A DNA stretch of 64,000 bases, taken from SIG77 sp045589595. Its GTDB lineage: Bacteria; Verrucomicrobiota; Lentisphaeria; Victivallales; UBA1829. The DNA lies in NCBI GenBank assembly GCA_045589595.1, contig JAZNPK010000035.1, forward strand, positions 67,416-131,415, written 5' to 3'. Below the pieces are notes generated by a model. It was not told the DNA's origin. It made no database searches and saw only the letters and a list, made by a program, of their open reading frames with translations. This document shows positions 15,758-23,866 of this stretch, in pieces (the stretch's first letter is position 1; each line of letters opens with the position of its first letter). The position numbers and the translations under genes were made by a program.

Positions 15758-17131
15758 ATGGCACTCTGGGGCGGCAGATTTTCGGAAGATACCGGAAAAA
15801 ATGTGCAGGATTTTACCGAATCCATATCTTACGACAGACGGCTTTACAAACACGATATCATGGGCAGTAAAGCACACGCCGCCATGCTGGGCGCAGCCGG
15901 GATCATTCCCCGGGAATCTGCATCTGCCATCCGGGAACAGCTGGATAAGATCCTTGTCCGGATCGAAAACGGTGATTTCACTTTTACGCCGGAACTGGAA
16001 GATATCCACATGCACATCGAAAGTGCATTGATCGAAGCCCTCGGCGATGAAGGTGCAAGAGTCCACACCGCACGCAGCCGCAACGATCAGATCAATCTCG
16101 ATATCCGCCTTTATCTGCGGGATGAGATCGATGTCATTTCCGATGCCGTCCGTTCTCTCCAGAAAGCACTTGTTTCCAAGGCTGCCGCATATCCCCGCAC
16201 GATCATGCCCGGATTCACCCATCTCCAGCACGCACAGCCCGTTCTGTTTGCACATCACCTGCTCGCCTATGTGGAAATGTTCGACCGGGACCTCGGCAGA
16301 CTTGCTGATGCCCGCAAACGGATCAATGTGCTGCCTCTCGGCTCCGGTGCCATTGCCGGAACGACATTGCCCATCGACCGGGAATTTGTGCGGAAAGAAC
16401 TGGATTTTCCCGCAATGAGCCGCAACAGTATGGATGCCGTGGCGGACCGGGATTTCTCCTGTGAACTGCTCAGTGCGTTTGCCATTTTCGCCATGCACAT
16501 TTCACGCCTTTCGGAAGACCTGATCCTGTGGATGAGTCAGGAATTTTCCTTTATGGTCTTCTCCGATGCGTACTGCACCGGATCCAGTCTGATGCCCCAG
16601 AAGAAAAATCCCGATATCGCAGAGATCTCACGCGGAAAAACTGGTCGCGTTTACGGCGATCTCGTGGCGCTGCTCACCCTCTGCAAAGGATTGCCCCTCA
16701 CCTACAACCGGGATCTGCAGGAAGATAAAGAACCGCTCTTTGATGCCATCGATACCGTCCTCGGCATCCTTTCCGTTTATCCCGGTATGATCGACGGAAT
16801 GAAACTGAACGAAAAAAATATGTACGATGCCGCATCCGATCCCGGTCTGATCGCCACCGATGTGGCGGAGGCACTCGTCCGCAAAGGTGTTCCCTTCCGC
16901 CATGCGCACCATAAAGTCGGTGCCCTTGTCCGCTACGCGCAGGACGCCGGAAAACCGCTGGATCAGGTCACACTGGAAGAAATGAAAAGCGTCTTCCCCG
17001 AAGCGGATGCAGCTATGCTGGATCTGTTCTCGCCGGAACGGTCTGTTGCCGCACGGGATGTATTCGGCGGAACCGGTTACGATCAGGTTGCCGCACGCAT
17101 CAACGAATGGAAAGGGATCCTCGGACTGTGA
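15758..17131 (+). CDS. argH: Argininosuccinate lyase
   Basis: Final enzyme of arginine synthesis, cleaving argininosuccinate to arginine and fumarate. 457 aa, fumarase/aspartase superfamily. Seen: MALWGGRFSEDTGKNVQDF at the N-terminus, HIESALIEALGDEGARVHTARSRNDQ written across about residues 88-113, the TH-containing GFTHLQHAQPV, and the superfamily signature GSSLMPQKKNPD (about 274-285). AAGGAG lies about 10 nt before the ATG. The next gene starts on the overlapping GTGA. No other arg genes are in the window. Confidence 0.96.
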   Translation: MALWGGRFSEDTGKNVQDFTESISYDRRLYKHDIMGSKAHAAMLGAAGIIPRESASAIREQLDKILVRIENGDFTFTPELEDIHMHIESALIEALGDEGARVHTARSRNDQINLDIRLYLRDEIDVISDAVRSLQKALVSKAAAYPRTIMPGFTHLQHAQPVLFAHHLLAYVEMFDRDLGRLADARKRINVLPLGSGAIAGTTLPIDREFVRKELDFPAMSRNSMDAVADRDFSCELLSAFAIFAMHISRLSEDLILWMSQEFSFMVFSDAYCTGSSLMPQKKNPDIAEISRGKTGRVYGDLVALLTLCKGLPLTYNRDLQEDKEPLFDAIDTVLGILSVYPGMIDGMKLNEKNMYDAASDPGLIATDVAEALVRKGVPFRHAHHKVGALVRYAQDAGKPLDQVTLEEMKSVFPEADAAMLDLFSPERSVAARDVFGGTGYDQVAARINEWKGILGL

Positions 17132-17766
17132 AAACACTGACCGCTTCCGTACCGTTGTTTCTGAGTCTGCTGTTCTGCTCCGCCGGTATGGCAACAGTTG
17201 CCGGACCTGTTGCTGTCCCGGCAACGCCCGTGGAAAAAATAAAAATCGTTCACCGCAGTGCCGACGAAGTGTACAAAGACAAAAAGACCGGACTGGAATT
17301 TCCCTGTCAGCTCGGAGCATATCTGAAAACCCGCGTATCGGAAAACGTCAATCCCGTGATCGGTACGTTGATCCTGTATCAGAACGAAGCCGATTTTGCT
17401 GCGGATGTCTGTATTTACAGCCTTGATACAAAAGGTTCCCCCGTGACCGATGATGCCTTCCAGCTGGAAGTCAATCGGGTCGTGGAGTCTATCATGAACC
17501 TGCCGAAACGGAGTCGCAGTATTGAACGTGTAGCCTGCGGGACCGTTTCCAGGATCATGCCGGAAAAAGTGGCATATCATACTTTCCAGATCCGGGCGGG
17601 CGGCGAAGATGTCACTTCCTGCCTGATGATGTTTCTGTGCAAAGGAAAAATCATCAAATGCCGCGTTTCATACCCTGCCGGCGATCCGGAGGAAATACAG
17701 GCGGCAAACGATTTCTTTACCGCGATCCTGAAAATCGCCCGCATACACACAGGGAGTGCCCAATAG
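17128..17766 (+). CDS. Predicted exported protein of unknown function
   Basis: Start assigned to GTG at 17128, which overlaps the argH stop (GTGA) and yields VKTLTASVPLFLSLLFCSAG, a Sec signal peptide; an ATG at 17107 inside argH would place eight extra residues before it. The product is 212 aa. The mature part, about 190 aa, is soluble and mixed alpha/beta, with EKIKIVHRSADEVYKDKKTG and a C-terminal CKGKIIKCRVSYP, and has no domain I can name. Translational coupling to argH is likely from the overlap but no functional link is evident. Confidence 0.7.
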   Translation: MKTLTASVPLFLSLLFCSAGMATVAGPVAVPATPVEKIKIVHRSADEVYKDKKTGLEFPCQLGAYLKTRVSENVNPVIGTLILYQNEADFAADVCIYSLDTKGSPVTDDAFQLEVNRVVESIMNLPKRSRSIERVACGTVSRIMPEKVAYHTFQIRAGGEDVTSCLMMFLCKGKIIKCRVSYPAGDPEEIQAANDFFTAILKIARIHTGSAQ

Positions 17767-17918
17767 TTCCTCCTCCCCACACCACACAGGGAGTACCCAA
17801 TCGTGCCATTTCATAACGCTGTCGCTTACTCAATGGCACGATGTGGCTGTCAAGGGCTTTGCCCTTGCTGCGGTCCGGCGGCAGTCCGCCGGTCGCACGA
17901 GTGCGAAAGTGCGAAACA
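17767..17918. repeat. Palindromic mosaic repeat between the exported-protein gene and rsuA
   Basis: Contains the reverse complement of the GTGCCATT/AATGGCAC hairpin of the 9.4-kb units (about 17803-17840), then AAGGGC-TTT-GCCCTT (17852-17866), CCGGCGG-CAGT-CCGCCGG (17875-17892) and TCGCAC-GA-GTGCGA (17893-17906). The last two hairpins are base-substituted but still perfectly paired in the copy near 50.1 kb. The convergent genes on both sides make it a possible bidirectional terminator. Confidence 0.8.
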
Positions 17919-18632
17919 TTAAAATCCCAGAGATTTCATTTCATCGGTATTGAGTTCGCGGATGGAGCCGATGGGGAGGGAATCGTCCAGTTTCAGGTTG
18001 CCGATGGCGATCCGTTTCAGTGACAGGACATTTTTGCCGACCTGTTCGCACATCCGTTTGACCTGATGGAATTTTCCTTCGGCGATTTCCACGAATATGT
18101 GATTGGGATTTTCCGGATCGATCTCAAGTCGTGCGGGTTTGGCAGTAAAGTCTTTGAATGTCATGCCGGACTGGAATTTTTCCGCATCTTCCGGGCACGC
18201 GGGTGCATCCAGCGTGGCTTCGTAGCGTTTATAGAGATTTTTTTTCGGCGACATCAATTCGTGATCGAAATGACCGTCATTGGTAAGCAGGAGCAGACCG
18301 GTTGTATCCTTATCAAGTCTGCCGACGGGGAAGGGCGCAAAATGTTTGAGTTCTTCCGGCAGGAGATCGGTTACCACCGGATCGTGATCGTCTTCTGTTG
18401 CGCTCAAATATCCGGCGGGTTTATTCAGCATCAGATAGATAAATTTCCGGTACCGGATCAGTTCGCCGCAGACGCAGATCTGAGCCGTATTTTCGTCCAC
18501 TTTCATATCCGGTTGTGCGGCGGCGACACCATTCACGGTGATCTGACCGCGTTTTACCAGATCCCGGACTTCTTTCCGGGACCAGGGACTTGCTTCCGAG
18601 AGAAATTTATCCAGCCGCATCATGTTTGACAT
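17919..18632 (-). CDS. rsuA: Pseudouridine synthase, RsuA/RluB family
   Basis: rRNA pseudouridine synthase of about 238 aa, closest in layout to RsuA (16S rRNA position 516). N-terminal S4 RNA-binding domain MRLDKFLSEASPWSRKEVRD (starting at the ATG cluster 18620-18632), then the catalytic block PVGRLDKDTTGLLLLTNDG with the nucleophilic Asp, followed by KRYEATLDAPAC and EGKFHQVKRMCEQVGK. The first ATG of the cluster overlaps the upstream MFS gene by 26 nt; a longer reading at 18686 would overlap by 80 nt. No clear Shine-Dalgarno, so translation is probably coupled. Confidence 0.88.
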   Translation of the reverse strand: MSNMMRLDKFLSEASPWSRKEVRDLVKRGQITVNGVAAAQPDMKVDENTAQICVCGELIRYRKFIYLMLNKPAGYLSATEDDHDPVVTDLLPEELKHFAPFPVGRLDKDTTGLLLLTNDGHFDHELMSPKKNLYKRYEATLDAPACPEDAEKFQSGMTFKDFTAKPARLEIDPENPNHIFVEIAEGKFHQVKRMCEQVGKNVLSLKRIAIGNLKLDDSLPIGSIRELNTDEMKSLGF

Positions 18633-19857
18633 ACGCCGGTCTTTTGTTTTTGAAGATCCAATGTTCCAGAAAGATGATCGCCGCAAAGAAGATCAAAGTT
18701 GACGGGATCAGCAGAAATGCGTTCTGCAATCCGTATCGGTCACCGAGGACCCCCATGATCCATGTAAAGAACCCGCATCCGGGTACGCCCCACGCAGAAA
18801 AATAAATATACAGCATGGTGGAATCCAGTTCGGGCAGATTGTTGACGCCATGCACCTGCAATGTGGGCCAGAATGGAGAGATCCCGATGCCGCAGAGGAA
18901 CAATGTCAGAAAAAGCAATGTGAAAAGAAGTGCTTTATCGGTAACAGTTTCCGGTGTCAGAAAAGCCAGAAGCAGCGTGACCGGGATCGTGCCGAGACCT
19001 GCTCCGAGAAGAATGCGCGGCATCCTGCGGCGGTTGCCGAAATATCCGGTCAGATTGCGTCCGACAAACATACCGACCGCCACCGTTCCGGTACCGAGTC
19101 CGGCAACAAATGCAGAGGCGGAAAAATTCAATTCAAGAAACGATGCCGCCCAGAATGTCAGGCAGAATTCCGAACCTGCCCCCATAAACATACCGGCACT
19201 GTACACCCAGAACCGGGGCGTTTTGAAAATCGCGATACTTTGGCGTATGACTTCGCCGGTATCGACCGTATTGCTCCGTTCCGGATAGTTCCGCCATATA
19301 AAAAACGGAACTGCCGAGAGCAATGCCAGAACTCCGCAGAAGCAGAGGACCACCCGCCAGGAAATGCCCAGCGTCAGCAATCCGCCGGAAAAAAGAACAC
19401 AGATCACGATCCCCACCGACCAGAAGGAATGGGCAATATTCACATACCGTTCCGGTTCATCCGGATGAAGCTGCTGGACAAATGGCGTTGCCACACCTTC
19501 GCAGAGACCTTCCCCGAATCCGGCAAGCAGCAGCAGCGGGATCAGCAGCCAGTAAACATCAGAAAATGCACAGAACAGGATCCCCGTTCCCATCAGCACC
19601 ATACTGCCGCCCATGGAAATACGGTTGCCCAGTCTGCCTGCCACCGAGCCGCACATCAGCAGTGCCACCACCATGGCAATACTCCGTGCCATATGCAGAC
19701 CGCCGCCCGCTGCCATTCCACCGTCCGCCAACGGAAAATGCAGATCGTTCGCCATTGCCACCAGGACAAGGGGAATGGAGAGAGAACAGAGTGCGTATGC
19801 GGAAAATGCGCCATAGGCAAAAAAATCGAATTTTGTGGGTTTCAGCGATTGTGACAT
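18607..19857 (-). CDS. MFS transporter
   Basis: Twelve-helix major facilitator, 416 aa. The first helix starts FFAYGAFSAYALCSLSIPLV; the loop after helix 2 has GSVAGRLGNRISMGGSM, a divergent MFS signature, and the second half has GRNLTGYFGNRRRMPRIL. A long hydrophilic segment (NYPERSNTVDTGEVIRQS) forms the central loop. The substrate is not evident; the family resembles sugar or monocarboxylate carriers. AAAGGA precedes the ATG. Overlaps and probably drives rsuA. Confidence 0.88.
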   Translation of the reverse strand: MSQSLKPTKFDFFAYGAFSAYALCSLSIPLVLVAMANDLHFPLADGGMAAGGGLHMARSIAMVVALLMCGSVAGRLGNRISMGGSMVLMGTGILFCAFSDVYWLLIPLLLLAGFGEGLCEGVATPFVQQLHPDEPERYVNIAHSFWSVGIVICVLFSGGLLTLGISWRVVLCFCGVLALLSAVPFFIWRNYPERSNTVDTGEVIRQSIAIFKTPRFWVYSAGMFMGAGSEFCLTFWAASFLELNFSASAFVAGLGTGTVAVGMFVGRNLTGYFGNRRRMPRILLGAGLGTIPVTLLLAFLTPETVTDKALLFTLLFLTLFLCGIGISPFWPTLQVHGVNNLPELDSTMLYIYFSAWGVPGCGFFTWIMGVLGDRYGLQNAFLLIPSTLIFFAAIIFLEHWIFKNKRPAYVKHDAAG

Positions 19858-19896
19858 ATTGCATAAATCCTTTCATAAAATCTTGCAGAGTTATAA

Positions 19897-19924
19897 AATA
19901 TACAGTTCTTCCGGATAAAAGCAA
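19897..19924 (-). promoter_or_regulatory. Candidate promoter of the MFS-rsuA pair
   Basis: Minus strand: TTGCTT (19924-19919), 16-nt spacer, TATATT (19902-19897), about 40 nt before the ATG at 19857. Confidence 0.45.
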
Positions 19925-19954
19925 GGAGAAAGAAGGATTTTTTCACTGCCGCCC

Positions 19955-19983
19955 TTGAATATTAAGGTTTTTTGAAGTACATT
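19955..19983 (+). promoter_or_regulatory. Possible promoter of nth
   Basis: TTGAAT (19955-19960), 17-nt spacer, TACATT (19978-19983). It ends only 8 nt before the nth ATG and no Shine-Dalgarno sequence is visible there, so if real it would give a leaderless or nearly leaderless mRNA. Confidence 0.25.
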
Positions 19984-19991
19984 TCCATACT

Positions 19992-20636
19992 ATGAAACGC
20001 AAAGAACTCCAGCAAATCCTTTTGACGATCCACGAAAAACTCCTGTCGGCACACGGTCCCCAGGAGTGCGCTCTCGTACACAGCAACGCTTTTGAACTGC
20101 TGGTCGCCACGATCCTCTCCGCACAATGTACCGATAAAATGGTCAATACCGTTACACCGGAACTGTTCCGCCGTTATCCCACTGCCGCCGCTCTGGCAGC
20201 AGCAGACCGCGCGGAACTGGAAAAAATCATCCACCCCTGCGGATTTTATCGGGCAAAAGCCAACAGCTTACTGGGAGCCGCACAAAAAATCGTGTCGGAT
20301 TTCAACGGGGAAGTGCCCGGAAATATGGATGATCTCACATCCCTGCCGGGCGTCGGCAGAAAAACCGCCAATGTGGTTCTGGGCGATGCATTCCATGTGC
20401 CGGGGCTCCCGGTGGATACACACGTCAAACGGATCACAAACAAAATCGGACTTGTCCGCAGCGATGATCCGGTGGAGATCGAACGGCGTTTGTGTGCCAA
20501 TCTTCCGCCGGAACTGTGGAGCAGTTTTTCCCATCTGATCATCATTCACGGCAGAACACGGTGTCCCGCCAGAAAACCTGATTGCGGAAATTGCGAGATC
20601 AAACTCTGCTGCAAAACCGGAAAGGCTGAAAAATAA
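19992..20636 (+). CDS. nth: Endonuclease III
   Basis: Base-excision repair DNA glycosylase/AP lyase for oxidised pyrimidines, 214 aa. Helix-hairpin-helix LPGVGRKTANVVLGDAF (about residues 118-134) carries the catalytic Lys, VDTHVKRITNKIGL carries the catalytic Asp (VDTHV), and the C-terminus has the 4Fe-4S cluster CPARKPDCGNCEIKLCC (C-x6-C-x2-C-x4/5-C). The start lacks a clear ribosome binding site. The acyltransferase gene begins 1 nt after its stop. Confidence 0.95.
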   Translation: MKRKELQQILLTIHEKLLSAHGPQECALVHSNAFELLVATILSAQCTDKMVNTVTPELFRRYPTAAALAAADRAELEKIIHPCGFYRAKANSLLGAAQKIVSDFNGEVPGNMDDLTSLPGVGRKTANVVLGDAFHVPGLPVDTHVKRITNKIGLVRSDDPVEIERRLCANLPPELWSSFSHLIIIHGRTRCPARKPDCGNCEIKLCCKTGKAEK

Positions 20637-20637
20637 A

Positions 20638-21339
20638 ATGAACGGATTCGTACACTGGTTCCGCCAAATCAAAAAATTTCCCACATGGATCTATTATCTG
20701 CCTGCATGGATCATGATGCTGCTGGCAAAAATCATGCGCCATCAAATCGTTGACCCGAACGGATATTTTGAAAAATACGGAAAACCCGACGGCGGAAAAG
20801 CTGTCGTTGTGATCTGGCATAACAGACTCCTTTTCTTCGCGCCTATGTGCAAAAGACCCGCCAGACACCGGACCGTCGCCGTGATCAGCGCATCCAGAGA
20901 CGGACAGTATATCGCCGATCTCGTCCGGAAATTCGGCGTGAAAAGCGTCCGCGGCAGTTCGTCACGGAACGCCGTAAAGGTTCTTCACGATGCCTTCAAA
21001 ACTATGAAAGACGGCAACCTTATCGCAATGACTCCGGACGGACCGCGGGGACCGAAATATCATTTGAATAAAGGCGCGATCCAACTGGCATCCAAATTGG
21101 GCGTACCCATTATCCCTATCGCCGTGAATTATTCGTCTTACTGGCAGCTCAAAAGCTGGGACGCTTTCCAGATTCCGAAACCGTGGTCAAAAATCACCAT
21201 CGAACTCGGTGACGAAATCCCGATCCCCGCAGACCTCGATCACGAAGAATTCGAGGCCGCCAGAGTCAAAGTCGAAAACGCACTCAACGCAATTACACGC
21301 GATACGATCCCGCCCCCGCCCCCGCGCATAAAAAAATAG
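20638..21339 (+). CDS. DUF374 lysophospholipid acyltransferase family protein
   Basis: 233-aa LPLAT-superfamily protein. One hydrophobic N-terminal anchor (WIYYLPAWIMMLLAKIM), then VVVIWHNRLLFF with the His of the NHxxxxD-like motif changed to WHNRLLF as in DUF374 members, SRDGQYIADLVRKFGV, and MTPDGPRGPKYHLNKGAIQL (about 130-149), equivalent to the FPEGTR block. Ends in a Pro-rich PPPPPRIKK tail. Family members acylate lipid A precursors or phospholipids at the inner membrane; the acceptor is not known here. Cotranscribed with nth. Confidence 0.82.
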   Translation: MNGFVHWFRQIKKFPTWIYYLPAWIMMLLAKIMRHQIVDPNGYFEKYGKPDGGKAVVVIWHNRLLFFAPMCKRPARHRTVAVISASRDGQYIADLVRKFGVKSVRGSSSRNAVKVLHDAFKTMKDGNLIAMTPDGPRGPKYHLNKGAIQLASKLGVPIIPIAVNYSSYWQLKSWDAFQIPKPWSKITIELGDEIPIPADLDHEEFEAARVKVENALNAITRDTIPPPPPRIKK

Positions 21340-21413
21340 CACACAGTGTGTGCCATATAGTGCCTTCTCCCGACTCTTCGCCTGGTCGGGTATGGCACAC
21401 CCTGTGTGTGGGG
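21340..21413. repeat. Short palindromic repeat cluster
   Basis: After the acyltransferase stop: CACACAGTGTGTG at about 21341-21353, a CCCGAC/GTCGGG hairpin (21369-21390) and a GGCACACC...GTGTGTG element. The CACACA/TGTGTG parts match the mosaic repeats at 9.4 and 49.8 kb. May terminate the nth operon. Confidence 0.6.
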
Positions 21414-21441
21414 TTGAAAAGGTGTGAAGGTGTGCTATTGT
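21414..21441 (+). promoter_or_regulatory. Candidate promoter of the SGNH/GH28-like pair
   Basis: TTGAAA (21414-21419), 16-nt spacer, TATTGT (21436-21441), 56 nt before the ATG at 21498. Confidence 0.45.
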
Positions 21442-21497
21442 AAACAGTGACGGGTATGATGATGGGAATGATGGAAAATTTACAGACAGGAGTTGTG

Positions 21498-22460
21498 ATG
21501 ATGAAAAAGATTTTCATCGTGTTCGCGGCGGTATTTCTTTGTGCTGCCGGATATGGTCAGGATCAGACAAAAGAACTGAAGATCCTGATGATCGGAAACA
21601 GTTTTTCGGTTTCTGTCGCAAATGATCTGCATCAGATCGTGAGAGCGGCGCCGGATTGTAAAATGACGCTTGTCAGTGCTTATATCGGGGGCTGTACGCT
21701 CAATGGACACTGGAAAAATATTGAGAAAGCGGAACAGGATCCCAAGCATCAGCAGTACTGGGTCTCTGTATGGAAAAGTGATGCACCCAAAGGAGTGTCC
21801 CGGACAAAGGGCAGTGTCAATCAGTTGTTGAAGCAAAAATGGGACATCGTCACCATTCAGCAGGGCAGTCATGAATCCTGGGATCTCAAGTTTTACGAAC
21901 CGGCTGTGGAAAAATTGATCGCCTATATCCGCAAAAATGCGCCGGATGCAGAAATCGTGCTTCAGCAGACCTGGGCGTACCGGATCGATGATGCCAGACT
22001 GCGCAGCTGGAAGCTCACTCAGACGGAGATGTATGAAAAACTGAATCATGCTTATACCACCATAGCGGAAAAATATCAGCTCCGCATGATCCCCGTGGGG
22101 AATGCGGTCCAGATCGCGCGTAAAGCGTTGAATATTCAGAGTACGGCACCTGCAGCGGATCAGCTCCCGTCGAAACTGAAACATCCGGATCTTCCGTCTT
22201 TCAACAATGATATCGTGGGGCAGTCTCATTGGACGCAGAACAAAAAGACACAGACGATGGTCATGAAAACGGATCCGTTCCATCTGAATGATCGGGGCAA
22301 ATATCTACAGGCGTGCGTCTGGTTCAGTTATCTGTTCGGGAAAAATGCAGAGGAGATCAAATATATTCCCCCGTACATTGAGGCAGAATATGCGGCTTCT
22401 CTGCAGAAATTTGCCCGGGAAGCCGTGGATGCCGCAAGCGCAAAAAATGTTGCAAAATAA
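21498..22460 (+). CDS. Exported DUF4886-type SGNH hydrolase
   Basis: About 320 aa. ATG at 21498 has AGGAG 5 nt upstream and starts MMKKIFIVFAAVFLCAAGYG, a Sec signal peptide, so the enzyme is periplasmic or secreted. SGNH blocks: KILMIGNSFSVSVANDL (Ser in GNSFS), VTIQQGSHESWD (middle block) and the C-terminal KTDPFHLNDRGKYLQA with the Asp-x-x-His pair. This family contains carbohydrate esterases that remove acetyl or sulfate-adjacent ester groups; the substrate is unknown. It is followed after 21 nt by the GH28-like gene, suggesting joint action on a decorated polysaccharide. Confidence 0.78.
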   Translation: MMKKIFIVFAAVFLCAAGYGQDQTKELKILMIGNSFSVSVANDLHQIVRAAPDCKMTLVSAYIGGCTLNGHWKNIEKAEQDPKHQQYWVSVWKSDAPKGVSRTKGSVNQLLKQKWDIVTIQQGSHESWDLKFYEPAVEKLIAYIRKNAPDAEIVLQQTWAYRIDDARLRSWKLTQTEMYEKLNHAYTTIAEKYQLRMIPVGNAVQIARKALNIQSTAPAADQLPSKLKHPDLPSFNNDIVGQSHWTQNKKTQTMVMKTDPFHLNDRGKYLQACVWFSYLFGKNAEEIKYIPPYIEAEYAASLQKFAREAVDAASAKNVAK

Positions 22461-22481
22461 GCGAAACGGAAAGGTGATCCC

Positions 22482-23846
22482 ATGGAAATGATTCAGCCGG
22501 ATTTCAGAGTGTTTTCCGATCAGACGGAGATCCCGGTATATCGTGTTTCTGCCACATTTGTGCCCTCCCGCAGAGAGGATGACGGCAATTGTTACGGGAT
22601 CGGCGTCATTGATTCCGATGAGGCTGTGACTGTTGAGATCCGTTGCACCAGAGGTTTGGGATCGACCGTGATCCTGCCGGAAAATGCGGTTGCGGATGCG
22701 GTGATCACGCCGGAAAAGATCCAATGCCGATTGACCCGGCACGGAACCTATATTTTTGAACCGCAGGGGTACAAGGAGACGCCCCTTGTTCTGTTTTTCA
22801 ATCCTGTGGAAAAGGATGCACCTGCGCCCGATACGCCCGGAGTCCGTTATTTCGGACCGGGTCACCATTCACCCGGGAAGATCGAATTGGGATCGGATGA
22901 AACGCTTTATCTGGCGGCGGGTGCGGTTGTGGAAGCGTCGGTTTTTGCGCACGGCAGCAATATCCGGATCTGCGGACACGGCATTCTTTCCATGCGTAAT
23001 CTGCCGCGTCAGTCGGTGCGGCATTGTCTGGATTTTTATAAATGCACTCATCTGGAACTGCGCGATTTTATTTCCACGGATCCGTGTCTGTGGCATCTGG
23101 TGCTGCGGGATTCCCATGATGTGCTGATCGATCGTGTGAAACTCTGCGGCGGCAGAATGTTGAACGACGACGGGATCGACATCTGCAACAGCACGGATGT
23201 GGTCATCCGCAATTGTTTTATCCGCTCCCAGGACGATGTGATCGCCATCAAGGGTATGGATGATCAGAAGGAACATTTTTCACTGGACAGCAAGGAGACT
23301 GTTGCCGCATTTGAACCTGACCGGCGGGGGATCCGCAACGTTCTGATCGAGGATTGTGTGTTCTGGTGCGATGCGGCAAATGTTTTCCGATACGGCTACG
23401 AATGTACCGCTGAAACGATGGAGAATATTACCGTGCGGAACTGCGATATCGTTCATATCTGCGATGTGTACCGTGAGCCCTCGGCGTTCTGGTGCAATAC
23501 CGTATGGTTTCTCCAGCCCTCCCACCGTATGCCGATCCGGGATCTGCTCTTTGAAGATCTGCGGATCCGTATTGATGTGCCCGATCTTGTGCTGATGAAA
23601 CTTGTTCCGCTGGAATGTCCGCCGTGGATCGATTTCGGCAGCCTGCGGAATTGTACGTTCCGCAATATTTCCATTACCGGTGACACACCTTCCTTCCGCG
23701 GGGAGATCCTGATCGCAGGAAATGATCCGGAACATACGGTGGAAGAGATCCATCTGGAGAATGTGACCATCAACGGCAGGACCATCGACCGCAGTTTTGA
23801 ATATCTCACCATCGGTGACTTTACGGAAAATGTGACCTTTTCCTGA
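22482..23846 (+). CDS. GH28-like right-handed beta-helix glycoside hydrolase
   Basis: 454 aa. N-terminal beta-sandwich-like region to about residue 130, then a parallel beta-helix. The polygalacturonase-type motifs are NDDGIDICNS (about residues 228-237; canonical NTDGID) and SQDDVIAIKG (about 249-258; canonical GDDCVAIK), giving the acidic catalytic set. The GHG-loop of classical polygalacturonases is not obvious, and many Cys and His residues occur. No signal peptide is visible, unlike its neighbour, so it may act on imported oligosaccharides or be exported otherwise. GH28 or a GH110/epimerase-like beta-helix are alternatives. Confidence 0.72.
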   Translation: MEMIQPDFRVFSDQTEIPVYRVSATFVPSRREDDGNCYGIGVIDSDEAVTVEIRCTRGLGSTVILPENAVADAVITPEKIQCRLTRHGTYIFEPQGYKETPLVLFFNPVEKDAPAPDTPGVRYFGPGHHSPGKIELGSDETLYLAAGAVVEASVFAHGSNIRICGHGILSMRNLPRQSVRHCLDFYKCTHLELRDFISTDPCLWHLVLRDSHDVLIDRVKLCGGRMLNDDGIDICNSTDVVIRNCFIRSQDDVIAIKGMDDQKEHFSLDSKETVAAFEPDRRGIRNVLIEDCVFWCDAANVFRYGYECTAETMENITVRNCDIVHICDVYREPSAFWCNTVWFLQPSHRMPIRDLLFEDLRIRIDVPDLVLMKLVPLECPPWIDFGSLRNCTFRNISITGDTPSFRGEILIAGNDPEHTVEEIHLENVTINGRTIDRSFEYLTIGDFTENVTFS

Positions 23847-23866
23847 CGGATGGGGATAGAACTGTA

